Source of the DNA: Negativicutes bacterium | GTDB taxonomy: Bacteria; Bacillota_C; Negativicutes; Acidaminococcales; Acidaminococcaceae | Length of the DNA: 8,576 nucleotides | Assembly: GCA_009930275.1 (NCBI GenBank) | Contig: RZYP01000077.1 | Span: forward strand, 1-8,576 | Direction: 5' to 3' | Part shown: positions 1 to 6,286 of the stretch, in pieces | How the letters are laid out: each line of letters starts with the position of its first letter | How positions within the stretch are numbered: position 1 is the stretch's first letter | Notes under the pieces: generated by a model | Seen by the model: the letters and a program-made list of their open reading frames with translations, nothing else | What the model was told of the DNA's origin: nothing | The model's database searches: none | Position numbers and translations under genes: made by a program

Positions 1-510
1 ATGAAAAAGAGAACCCATAGTGGCGCGCACTGCTTTAGGTGAAAACAAATCTGCGCATCCTTCCAAAAGGATAATACCGTTAACACCCGCTGCATCTGCC
101 GTTCTTACTATAGTTCCCAGGTTTCCCGGATCCCGAATTTCATCCAGCACCAACAGTAGTCCATTTTCTCCTTGATTAAAATGGTTCAATTCATACATTT
201 TCCTTCTGACCACTGTAAGAATTCCCTGCGGCGCATCCGTATCGCTTAAACGACGCATAACATCACTTGTAACCTCAAAGACCGGTATACCCATGCCCTC
301 CAAGTCAGTCAATATTGTGCTTATGCGCTGCGAATCAGCTGACATATCAACAAAGACTCTGAGAACTTCCCAGCCTGAAGTAATAATCTCTTCCGTGCTC
401 CTTGCGCCCTCGACAATGAAAGCATCGCAAATTGTGCGATACTTTTTCAGTTTCAAGTCGCAGGTTTCTTTTATAAGCTCATTATTTACACTGCTGATTA
501 ATTTTCTCAC
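1..510 (-). CDS. SpoU/TrmH-family RNA 2'-O-methyltransferase (3' end missing)
   Basis: I translated 170 codons from GTG at 510 to the left window edge without a stop; the C-terminal part lies outside. Residues 1-105 form the N-terminal substrate-binding region typical of the family (FIVEGARSTEEI near 31-42; APQGILTVV near 93-101). The SPOUT catalytic domain begins near 118 with LLLVLDEIRDPGNLGTIVRT, containing the family Asn130 and Arg136. SPKAVRATMGSLFH (157-170) leads towards the missing knotted SAM site. Members use SAM to methylate the 2'-hydroxyl of an rRNA or tRNA nucleotide. In Bacillus the homologue beside pheS-pheT (YsgA, also called RlmP) modifies the 23S A-loop; an orthologous role here is inference. 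The GTG overlaps the upstream ktrA stop by four bases (GTGA) and has GGAG eight bases before it, so translation is probably coupled. Family is sure, substrate is not. Confidence 0.93.
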   Translation of the reverse strand, partial: MRKLISSVNNELIKETCDLKLKKYRTICDAFIVEGARSTEEIITSGWEVLRVFVDMSADSQRISTILTDLEGMGIPVFEVTSDVMRRLSDTDAPQGILTVVRRKMYELNHFNQGENGLLLVLDEIRDPGNLGTIVRTADAAGVNGIILLEGCADLFSPKAVRATMGSLFH

Positions 511-1166
511 ATGCGTGTCTCCAATGCTTTTACGCAATCATGCGTGCCGAGTATCACCATAATATCTTTTTCCTGAATCTTCGACTGGGGATTCGGGTTT
601 ACAAACATCTCCCCATTACGCCTTATGGCAACAACTGTCACCTTATACAAGCGCCGCAGTTCTACCTCACTAAGGCTTTTACCAATCATTGATTTTGGAG
701 CTTCAATTTCCATAATACTCAAATTATCAACCAATTCAATGTAATCTACAATATTACTGTCAGCCAGATTGTGCCCCACACGTATTCCCATGTCTCTTTC
801 CGGATAAATAACTTTATCAGCACCGATCTTCTCAAGCATGCGGCCATGCAAAGAAGTTGAAGCTTTGGCAATGATAAAAGGTATGCCACATTCCTTCAAC
901 ATTAAAGTACACATCATACTAGGTTCCAAATCCCTTACAGCCACAACGGCAACGTCAAAATTGCGCAGACCAAGAGTTCTGTAGGTCTCTTCATCAAGAA
1001 CATCCGCGGCTACGATGTGAGTCAGTTCGTTACTCAAACTCTGGATAATTTCTTCGTCCTTGTCAACACCTAAGACATCGTGTCCCAAACCATACAAAGT
1101 TCGAGCAACGCTTATACCGAAGCGCCCCATTCCCAATACAACATACTGTTTCTTTTTCTTCTCCAT
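507..1166 (-). CDS. ktrA: TrkA/KtrA-type K+ uptake regulatory subunit
   Basis: The 219-residue protein has the length and two-part build of KtrA, the cytosolic ring that gates the KtrB potassium channel-like transporter. Residues 7-130 are an RCK_N Rossmann domain with the nucleotide-binding GMGRFG at 12-17 and an acidic Asp35 at the end of the second strand (VLGVD), as in ATP/ADP- or NAD-binding RCK proteins. Residues from about 138 to 219 are the RCK_C domain, which in some homologues binds c-di-AMP. There is no transmembrane segment. The ATG has AGGAG seven bases upstream, and that site overlaps the TAG stop of ktrB; the genes are ten bases apart. The stop overlaps the GTG of the methyltransferase. 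This fits one operon, ktrB-ktrA-methyltransferase. The trkA/ktrA naming choice rests on the single-unit size; classical TrkA is a double-length duplication. Confidence 0.95.
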   Translation of the reverse strand: MEKKKKQYVVLGMGRFGISVARTLYGLGHDVLGVDKDEEIIQSLSNELTHIVAADVLDEETYRTLGLRNFDVAVVAVRDLEPSMMCTLMLKECGIPFIIAKASTSLHGRMLEKIGADKVIYPERDMGIRVGHNLADSNIVDYIELVDNLSIMEIEAPKSMIGKSLSEVELRRLYKVTVVAIRRNGEMFVNPNPQSKIQEKDIMVILGTHDCVKALETRM

Positions 1167-1176
1167 TGCTTTTCTC

Positions 1177-2547
1177 CTATCCGATAATTACTTTAACTTC
1201 CGGATATTTAATTTTTTCCGGTTTTGGCTTTTGCAAAAGAAGCATTGCAAAAGTTAGAACACCAACCCTGCCCGCGTACATCGTCAACACTATCAGCAGC
1301 TTGCTTATTTCTGACAAATCACGTGTTATGCCAGCTGAAAGCCCAACCGTACCGAAAGCCGACACAACTTCAAACAAAACCAGCATAACTGGTATTTTGT
1401 CAATCGCACTTATCAGTAAAGTGATGCATAAAATTAAAATCAAAGCCAGAATGAAAATTGCGAATGCTTTGTTTGCAGCCTTTTTTCCTATTCTGCGTTC
1501 GAATACTACAATATCGCTTTTACCATGCAGCAAAGACCAAACTGTCAACAGCACAACCACTGCCGTAGTTGTTTTTACTCCGCCTCCCGTAGATGTCGGC
1601 GATGCCCCAATAAGCATCAAAATTATTAAAAAGAACAAAGAACTACCACTCATTTTATCAGTAGGCAATGTATTAAAGCCAGCAGTTCTTGCGGTCACAG
1701 ACTGAAACATACAAGACATCCACTGGTCGATTGATGACAGATTGGCAATTGTCTGGACGTTATTGCGTTCAGCAAGCCACAAAAACAGGGTTCCACCTAA
1801 TATAAGAACTGTTGAAGATATAATTACGATTTTACTATGTGGTGTCAATGATTTAAAGTTCCGCTTGGCAAATATATCCTCCAGCACTATAAACCCTAAG
1901 CCGCCTAATATTATAAGCGACATCATGCATAGATTCAAAACAACGTCACCCGTAAAATTTACCAGGCTGTCATAATTACCAAACAAATCAAAGCCGGCAT
2001 TGCAGAAAGCCGATACAGAATGCCAATAGCCCATATAAAAAGCCTTGTCACCATATATTGGATAAAAATGGAAGGCAAGAATTGAGCCAAAAATAAACTC
2101 TATCAGAAAAGTGTATTTTACAACATGCAAAGCTAGTCTTACAACTCCTGAAAACCCTTCCTGATTAAGGGTTTCCTGAATCAGAAGCCTCTCACGCAAA
2201 TTAATTTTTTTCCCGATAGCCACACTTATCATCGTTGCAAAAGTCATAATGCCAAGCCCGCCAAGCTGTATCAAGATGAGAATGACCATTTGTCCAAATA
2301 AAGAGAAATATGTGCCGGTATCAACAACGACCAAACCTGTTACACAAACTGCCGACGTTGCGGTAAAAAGCGCATCTACAAACGAAAGCGGTTCAGCGCT
2401 GATACTCGCCAAAGGAAGCATTAAAACCCCAGAACCTGTTAGAATTAATGCCAGAAAAGTCAGAGCGACCAGATGGTAAGTCGTGAGACACTGCAACAAT
2501 CTTAATATCATAACAAAAAATTGCCTCCTCTTTGCATAATCACTCAT
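1177..2547 (-). CDS. ktrB: TrkH/KtrB-type potassium uptake membrane subunit
   Basis: This integral membrane protein imports K+, probably Na+-coupled as in known KtrAB systems. Four M1-P-M2 repeats are visible, each with its selectivity-filter glycine: VCVTGLV (Gly71), NAGFDLFG (Gly185), TARTAGFN (Gly290) and FGTVGLS (Gly402). The glycine-rich loop GASPTSTGGGVKTTT (314-328) matches the intramembrane gating loop of the third repeat. The C-terminus KYPEVKVIIG resembles other KtrB proteins. Length is 456 residues from ATG 2547, close to the roughly 445 of Bacillus KtrB. The start is uncertain. ATG 2547 touches its GGAGG (2552-2548) with no spacer and lies within a few bases of the predicted transcript start. 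ATG 2511 (444 residues) has AGGAGG at 2529-2524 with a 12-base spacer. The ktrA gene follows after ten bases, so the pair forms a complete Ktr system. Confidence 0.95.
   Translation of the reverse strand: MSDYAKRRQFFVMILRLLQCLTTYHLVALTFLALILTGSGVLMLPLASISAEPLSFVDALFTATSAVCVTGLVVVDTGTYFSLFGQMVILILIQLGGLGIMTFATMISVAIGKKINLRERLLIQETLNQEGFSGVVRLALHVVKYTFLIEFIFGSILAFHFYPIYGDKAFYMGYWHSVSAFCNAGFDLFGNYDSLVNFTGDVVLNLCMMSLIILGGLGFIVLEDIFAKRNFKSLTPHSKIVIISSTVLILGGTLFLWLAERNNVQTIANLSSIDQWMSCMFQSVTARTAGFNTLPTDKMSGSSLFFLIILMLIGASPTSTGGGVKTTTAVVVLLTVWSLLHGKSDIVVFERRIGKKAANKAFAIFILALILILCITLLISAIDKIPVMLVLFEVVSAFGTVGLSAGITRDLSEISKLLIVLTMYAGRVGVLTFAMLLLQKPKPEKIKYPEVKVIIG
2508..2537 (-). other. Possible nine-codon leader ORF overlapping the ktrB start
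   Basis: A short frame MQRGGNFLL runs from ATG 2537 to TGA at 2510-2508, out of frame with ktrB. GGAGG lies ten bases before it, and its codons contain the AGGAGG that would serve the internal ktrB ATG at 2511. Its stop overlaps that ATG as ATGA. The arrangement would allow translational coupling, but an ORF this short can occur by chance, and no coding evidence exists beyond the geometry. Confidence 0.2.
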
Positions 2548-2556
2548 CCTCCGAGT

Positions 2557-2592
2557 ATTCTACACCTTAAAAGGCTATTAGACAATATAAAC
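2557..2592 (-). promoter_or_regulatory. Predicted sigma-A promoter of ktrB-ktrA
   Basis: On the minus strand I see TTGTCT, a 17-base spacer and TAGAAT (2562-2557). This is a moderate match, 4 of 6 at -35 and 5 of 6 at -10. It lies downstream of the rplT terminator, so the K+ operon probably has its own transcript. Initiation would fall near 2550, almost on top of the first candidate ktrB ATG. Inferred from motif only. Confidence 0.5.
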
Positions 2593-2599
2593 TTTAAAG

Positions 2600-2630
2600 A
2601 AAAAAACCTGAAGCTATGCTTCAGGTTTTT
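2600..2630 (-). terminator. Rho-independent terminator after rplT
   Basis: The minus strand forms a perfect 8-bp stem, CCTGAAGC with GCTTCAGG (2625-2618 and 2614-2607), closed by a three-base ATA loop. It is extended by A-T pairs into a run of six T (2606-2601). It ends the infC-rpmI-rplT transcript 31 bases beyond the rplT stop. A-runs on the other arm make it potentially bidirectional. Confidence 0.9.
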
Positions 2631-2660
2631 GAAAAGTCATAAATATAAAAATTGTATCAA

Positions 2661-3014
2661 TTACAGGGCAGTTTTTGCAACTTCAACCAATTTGGTGAAA
2701 GCTGCTGCATCGTAAATAGCCATATCAGCGAGAACTTTACGGTTCATTTCGACACCGGCTTTAGTTAAACCGTACATGAAACGGCTGTAGCTCATGCCGT
2801 TGGCACGGGTTGCCGCATTGATACGGGCAATCCACAAATTGCGGAATTCACGTTTCTTAGCGCGACGGTCACGTCTGGCATAAGATAATGCTTTCATTAC
2901 GGTTTCGTTGGCTTTTTTGAACAATTTGCTCTTGCTGCCGCGGTAACCTTTTGCTAATTTCAAAATTGATTTATGACGTCTGTGTGCTGTTACACCCACT
3001 TTTATTCTTGCCAT
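2661..3014 (-). CDS. rplT: 50S ribosomal protein L20
   Basis: L20 binds 23S rRNA early in 50S assembly and, in many Firmicutes, represses its own operon by binding the infC leader. The 117-residue, strongly basic protein matches the family's usual length of about 118. Recognisable blocks are [18 protein letters not shown] (20-37), [18 protein letters not shown] (45-62) and [20 protein letters not shown] (63-82), ending in the [14 protein letters not shown] segment. ATG 3014 has AGGAGG seven bases before it. It is the third gene of infC-rpmI-rplT, 29 bases after rpmI, and is followed by a strong terminator. Nothing in the sequence is unusual for L20. Confidence 0.98.
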   Translation of the reverse strand: MARIKVGVTAHRRHKSILKLAKGYRGSKSKLFKKANETVMKALSYARRDRRAKKREFRNLWIARINAATRANGMSYSRFMYGLTKAGVEMNRKVLADMAIYDAAAFTKLVEVAKTAL

Positions 3015-3043
3015 GGTTAATCCTCCTCAAATTTCTTCTGTTA

Positions 3044-3241
3044 TTATGCGTACGGCAGCATTTTTGCTACGCGTTCATGATCTGATTTGTGAACAAGCGC
3101 TGCTTTACGCAAACTTCTTTTGCGTGCAGGAGATTTATGTTCAAGAATGTGGCTTGTAAACGCTTGGGAACGCTTGAATTCACCTGTACCCGTTACTTTA
3201 AAACGTTTAGCAGCACTTCTACGAGTTTTCATCTTTGGCAT
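3044..3241 (-). CDS. rpmI: 50S ribosomal protein L35
   Basis: L35 is a small basic component of the large ribosomal subunit. From ATG 3241 the product is 65 residues, the family norm, starting [20 protein letters not shown] and containing [16 protein letters not shown], the standard L35 blocks. An in-frame ATG at 3250 would add MFP, but that codon abuts the AGGAGG (3256-3251), whereas 3241 sits nine bases after it and gives the conserved MPKMKT N-terminus, so I chose 3241. The gene lies 17 bases after infC and 29 bases before rplT in the classic infC-rpmI-rplT operon. Confidence 0.97.
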   Translation of the reverse strand: MPKMKTRRSAAKRFKVTGTGEFKRSQAFTSHILEHKSPARKRSLRKAALVHKSDHERVAKMLPYA

Positions 3242-3258
3242 AGGAAACATCCTCCTTG

Positions 3259-3777
3259 TTATTTGTTAGCTTTTGGCGAAACAATCATAATCATGTTTTT
3301 GCCTTCTAATTTGGCTGCGCGTTCGATGACTGCTAGGCCTTCGAGTTGTTTAGCCATTTTAATTAATAGAACTTCCCCCAATTCGGGATGTGATAATTCA
3401 CGTCCGCGAAACATTATAGTAACCTTAACTTTATCGCCATCTTCCAAGAATCTAACTGCATTCTTGAATTTAACGTCGAAGTCATGGTCCTCAATGCCAG
3501 GACGAAGCTTAACTTCTTTGATATCAAAGGTTTTTTGCTTCTTACGAGCTTCCTTATCACGTTTTTGCTGCTCGTAACGATACTTGCCGTAATCCATAAT
3601 CCGGCATACCGGCGGTTTTGCATTAGGCGCAATTTCGACTAAATCCATATGACGTTCCAATGCTAAATTTAAAGCATCTCGACCGGACATTATGCCAAGC
3701 TGTTCGCCTTCGTCAGCAACGACACGCACTTCACGAGCCCGGATTTCTTCATTGATACGCAAGCTTTCTTTGCTTAT
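3259..3777 (-). CDS. infC: Translation initiation factor IF-3 (non-ATG start)
   Basis: IF3 binds the 30S subunit, keeps the subunits apart and rejects initiation at non-standard start codons. The N-domain shows [13 protein letters not shown], followed by [20 protein letters not shown], the IF3 signature leading into the linker helix. The C-domain includes [17 protein letters not shown]. No ATG precedes the conserved N-terminus. After an in-frame TGA (3786-3784) the codons read ATT GTT ATA AGC AAA GAA AGC TTG CGT ATC AAT. Starting at ATA 3777 gives (M)[16 protein letters not shown], which matches the SKDxxINEQIRAREV start I recall for bacillar IF3, and lies nine bases after GGAGG (3791-3787). 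ATT 3783 is only three bases from it. TTG 3762 is 24 bases away with no site of its own. I chose ATA; the product is then 172 residues. Family certain, exact start moderately sure. Confidence 0.96.
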   Translation of the reverse strand: MSKESLRINEEIRAREVRVVADEGEQLGIMSGRDALNLALERHMDLVEIAPNAKPPVCRIMDYGKYRYEQQKRDKEARKKQKTFDIKEVKLRPGIEDHDFDVKFKNAVRFLEDGDKVKVTIMFRGRELSHPELGEVLLIKMAKQLEGLAVIERAAKLEGKNMIMIVSPKANK

Positions 3778-3791
3778 AACAATTCACCTCC
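3777..3791 (-). promoter_or_regulatory. infC ribosome binding site and rare start codon
   Basis: GGAGGTGA (3791-3784) is a near-perfect anti-SD match. It is followed by ATT, GTT and then ATA at 3777-3775. Rare AUU/AUA-type starts on infC are a known autoregulatory device: abundant IF3 discriminates against its own mRNA. Which of ATT or ATA is used cannot be settled from sequence alone. Confidence 0.7.
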
Positions 3792-3903
3792 AAAAAATAC
3801 TAAAGCGGGTAGACGTAATAGTCCACCCGCTGATAAAACAATATCATTGACCCTGTCGGACGCTTGTCGCAAGGTGAGAAGCGGATGGCTTCTACTTCGT
3901 TAC
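3784..3903 (-). ncRNA. L20-type ribosomal protein leader of infC-rpmI-rplT
   Basis: The roughly 120-nt leader between the promoter and the infC start holds three ordered hairpins on the minus strand. The first pairs AGAAGC with GCTTCT (3893-3888/3882-3877). The second pairs ACCTTG with CAGGGT (3875-3870/3855-3850) around a smaller GAC/GTC stem. The third is an attenuator at 3830-3805. The arrangement and motifs resemble the Firmicutes L20 leader, in which L20 binds nascent mRNA and causes premature termination. A possible competing pairing, CCATCCGC (3888-3881) with GCGGGTGG (3830-3823), would block the attenuator. Assignment to L20 is from position and structure; no covariance model was run. 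Confidence 0.8.
3792..3830 (-). terminator. Attenuator hairpin in the infC leader
   Basis: GCGGGTGGAC (3830-3821) pairs over ten positions, one a G-U wobble, with GTCTACCCGC (3814-3805), leaving a six-base loop. The stem is followed by TTTAGTATTTTTT down to 3792. The T-run touches the infC ribosome binding site, so this terminator acts before infC is transcribed. It is also the only terminator-like structure seen after thrS. Confidence 0.85.
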
Positions 3904-3909
3904 TAGAGA

Positions 3910-3938
3910 ATTGTAGCACAACGCCACAATTATGTCAA
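3910..3938 (-). promoter_or_regulatory. Sigma-A promoter of infC-rpmI-rplT
   Basis: The minus strand has a perfect TTGACA (3938-3933), a 17-base spacer and TACAAT (3915-3910) with an extended -10 TG one base before it. Initiation is expected near 3903. The -35 box starts four bases after the thrS stop codon. Confidence 0.92.
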
Positions 3939-3942
3939 ATAT

Positions 3943-5853
3943 TTATTTCTTTTCAGCAATTTCTTTTTGTAACATAGTTATAAAATCATCGGCACCCATA
4001 ACGCCAATATCACCTTCGCTGCGGCGACGTACTGCAACGGTTTTTTCTTCGACCTCTTTGTCTCCCACAACAAGCATATAAGGTATCTTCTGGACCTGGG
4101 CCTCGCGTATTTTATAGCCGATTTTTTCATTGCGGTCATCAAGCATTACCCTGAGGCCTAACGCAAACATTTTATCACTTAACTCTTTAGCATAAGCAAC
4201 ATGCTTGTCTGTTATCGGCAGAATACGGACTTGCGTTGGTGCGAGCCAGGCTGGGAATGCACCGGCATAGTGCTCTATCAAGATGCCGATAAAGCGCTCA
4301 ATGCTGCCATAGACAACGCGATGAATCATTACCGGACGATGCTTCATGCCGTCCTCACCGGTATAAGTCAAATCAAATTTCTCCGGCAATTGCATATCAA
4401 GTTGGATTGTTCCGCATTGCCAGGTACGGCCAATGGAATCCATCAGATGAAAATCGATTTTTGGTCCATAGAAAGCTCCATCGCCTTCATTAACAACATA
4501 CTCAAGGCCAAAATCTTCCATGGCGTCGCGCAAAGCATTAGTAGTTTTTTCCCAAGTCTCAGCATCACCCATTGCATTTTCCGGGCGGGTTGATAGTTCG
4601 GCACGGTATTTCAGGCCAAAGGTGCCGTAAACCTGGTCGAACAGTTTTATAACATTTTGAATTTCGTCTTTAATCTGGTTTGGCATCATGAAAATATGGG
4701 CATCATCTTGCGTGAAGCAACGAACCCTGAATAGTCCGTGAAGTGCGCCAGACAATTCGTGTCTGTGTACTAGCCCCAATTCGCCGGCACGAATCGGCAA
4801 CTCCTTGTAGCTATGTGGTTTTGTTTTATAAACCAACATGCCACCGGGGCAATTCATTGGTTTTATGGCAAAGTCCAACTCATCGATTTGAGTGAAATAC
4901 ATGTTTTCCCTATAATGGTCCCAGTGACCGGAAGTCTCCCAAAGGGCGCGGGACAAAATCATCGGCGTCCTAATTTCTTGATAGCCGTATTCTCTATGAA
5001 TTTTACGCCAGTAGTCCTCGAGCTCGTTGCGGATAATCATGCCATTAGGATGGAAAAACGGGAAGCCTGGTCCTTCCTCCTGAATGCTGAAAATGTCAAG
5101 TTCCTTGCCAAGTTTGCGGTGGTCGCGTTTCGCCGCCTCTTCCAACATATTCAGATAGGCATCCAGCTCTTCCTTAGTGTTGAAAGCTGTTCCATAAATA
5201 CGTTGCAGCATCTTATTCTTTTCATTTCCTCGCCAATAAGCCCCGGCGATACTTTGTAACTTGAATGCTTTTACTCGTCCCGTAGTTGGGCAATGCGGTC
5301 CTGCGCAAAGATCTAAAAAGTCACCTTGCTTATAAATGCTGATGATAGCGTCTTCGGGCAAATCGTTGATTAATTCCACCTTGTAGGGTTCTTCCATTTC
5401 AGCGAACATTGACAGCGCTTCAGCCCTTGGCAGCTCGCTGCGTACAAGCGGGTTGTTGGCCTTAACAATTTTTGCCATTTCTTTTTCTATTGCTGTTAAA
5501 TCTTCCGGCGTGAAGACATGATCACTATCAAGATCATAGTAAAATCCGTTGGCAATAGCCGGACCAATGGCAAACTTAGTACCAGGGAACAAGTGCTGAA
5601 TTGCCTGTGCCATTATATGAGCTGCAGTATGGCGTATGGCATGCAAGCCTTCAGGCATATCAGCAGTTACGAATTCTACAACCGCATCATGTTCCAAGAC
5701 ATCTGTAAGATCCTTGTTTTTGCCGTCAACGATGGCCAACAGCGCTGCTTTACCAAGTTTTTGCGATAAATTCTTAGCTACTTCCAAGAGAGTGACACCT
5801 ATTGGAAATTCTCTCCTGCTTCCATCCTTTAATGTTACAACAATGTTATCCAT
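3943..5853 (-). CDS. thrS: Threonyl-tRNA synthetase
   Basis: ThrRS charges tRNA-Thr with threonine in the cytosol. The 636 residues match the full-length bacterial enzyme. Order: TGS domain (1-62); the N2 editing domain with HTAAH (His75, His79) and LCAGPH (Cys183, His187), which clears mischarged serine; the class II catalytic core (about 245-535) with zinc ligands Cys335 (KPMNCPGG), His386 (TQDDAH) and His511 (VMIH), plus motif 3 YGSIERFIGILIEHY (515-529); and the anticodon-binding domain (about 540-636). All editing and zinc residues are present, so the enzyme should be complete. ATG 5853 has AGGAGG six bases upstream. It is preceded by its own promoter and a threonine T-box and followed four bases later by the infC promoter, with no terminator between, so thrS transcripts may run into the infC leader. 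Confidence 0.98.
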   Translation of the reverse strand: MDNIVVTLKDGSRREFPIGVTLLEVAKNLSQKLGKAALLAIVDGKNKDLTDVLEHDAVVEFVTADMPEGLHAIRHTAAHIMAQAIQHLFPGTKFAIGPAIANGFYYDLDSDHVFTPEDLTAIEKEMAKIVKANNPLVRSELPRAEALSMFAEMEEPYKVELINDLPEDAIISIYKQGDFLDLCAGPHCPTTGRVKAFKLQSIAGAYWRGNEKNKMLQRIYGTAFNTKEELDAYLNMLEEAAKRDHRKLGKELDIFSIQEEGPGFPFFHPNGMIIRNELEDYWRKIHREYGYQEIRTPMILSRALWETSGHWDHYRENMYFTQIDELDFAIKPMNCPGGMLVYKTKPHSYKELPIRAGELGLVHRHELSGALHGLFRVRCFTQDDAHIFMMPNQIKDEIQNVIKLFDQVYGTFGLKYRAELSTRPENAMGDAETWEKTTNALRDAMEDFGLEYVVNEGDGAFYGPKIDFHLMDSIGRTWQCGTIQLDMQLPEKFDLTYTGEDGMKHRPVMIHRVVYGSIERFIGILIEHYAGAFPAWLAPTQVRILPITDKHVAYAKELSDKMFALGLRVMLDDRNEKIGYKIREAQVQKIPYMLVVGDKEVEEKTVAVRRRSEGDIGVMGADDFITMLQKEIAEKK

Positions 5854-5931
5854 TATATTCCTCCTAAATATCTATTATCTGTTTGAAGTAAAGGTCTAAA
5901 ACAACTGCCTCGCTTAACGGGCTTTTAAAAT

Positions 5932-5961
5932 AAAAAAACCCCATCCCAAAAAGGGACGGAG
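5932..5961 (-). terminator. T-box terminator hairpin before thrS
   Basis: CTCCGTCCC (5961-5953) pairs with GGGATGGGG (5947-5939) across a five-T loop, a nine-bp stem with two G-U pairs. Seven T follow (5938-5932). It lies directly after the T-box sequence; forming the antiterminator with uncharged tRNA-Thr would prevent it. Confidence 0.93.
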
Positions 5962-6178
5962 AATTCCGCGGTTCCACCCTGATTGATTCAATTACGAATC
6001 CACTCAATACCGTTAACGCCGGCGCTACGAAGCTTTATACTTGTGCGAACACTTTCCAAAGTTAGTTTAAAGGTGGTCACGGCATCCATTTACCAAACTG
6101 CTTTCAGCCAAGGCAGTATTCTCTGTATGGGATTATTGACGCGTCTTCCTTCGCATTACTTATGACTGTTTTGATTTA
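5932..6178 (-). ncRNA. T-box riboswitch controlling thrS (specifier ACC, Thr)
   Basis: The leader senses uncharged tRNA-Thr and lets transcription continue into thrS when the tRNA is uncharged. The perfect T-box AGGGTGGAACCGCG is at 5980-5967. In stem I, GCGTC (6142-6138) pairs with GATGC (6086-6082) above the specifier loop and GAAGG (6152-6148) with CCTTT (6073-6069) below it. The 3' loop strand between (6081-6074) reads CGTGACCA, placing ACC (6077-6075), a Thr codon, in the specifier position followed by a purine. The start is set by the promoter, with initiation near 6178. The T-box is certain; the specifier rests on hand-folding and agrees with the downstream gene. Confidence 0.96.
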
Positions 6179-6184
6179 CCACTA

Positions 6185-6212
6185 ATTATAGCACACCTGT
6201 TTTCCTTGTCAA
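6185..6212 (-). promoter_or_regulatory. Sigma-A promoter of thrS
   Basis: Perfect TTGACA (6212-6207) and perfect TATAAT (6190-6185) are separated by 16 bases, with TG one base before the -10 (extended -10). The start is expected near 6178, giving a leader of about 325 nt. Confidence 0.93.
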
Positions 6213-6216
6213 CACT

Positions 6217-6246
6217 TTGTAACAATAACAAAAAGCGTAGTATAAT
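6217..6246 (+). promoter_or_regulatory. Predicted sigma-A promoter of the DUF4127 gene
   Basis: TTGTAA (6217-6222), an 18-base spacer and a perfect TATAAT (6241-6246) point right, with initiation expected near 6253. The -35 box lies four bases from the -35 box of the divergent thrS promoter, so polymerases could hinder each other. Confidence 0.7.
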
Positions 6247-6286
6247 AAGGTATATGCGGTACTTTCTAACATTTTAACAAAGTGAG

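Noticed and set aside
1166..1705. 179-codon plus-strand frame opposite ktrB
   Set aside because: The opposite strand encodes conserved KtrB filter repeats; the plus frame has low-complexity composition typical of antisense reading of membrane protein codons.
3259..3762. TTG 3762 as the infC start
   Set aside because: The nearest good ribosome binding site is 24 bases away, and this start removes the SKES residues that align with known IF3 N-termini.
4201..5259. Open frames on the plus strand opposite thrS (for example 4201-4593 and 4813-5259)
   Set aside because: They lie opposite a well-conserved synthetase, have no recognisable motifs and no ribosome binding sites; they are shadows of thrS.
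6254..6277. Short ATG frame MRYFLTF ahead of, and in frame with, the DUF4127 gene
   Set aside because: It ends at TAA 6275-6277, begins at the predicted transcript start without a ribosome binding site, and the signal peptide is complete from TTG 6287, so it is probably chance rather than a broken start.
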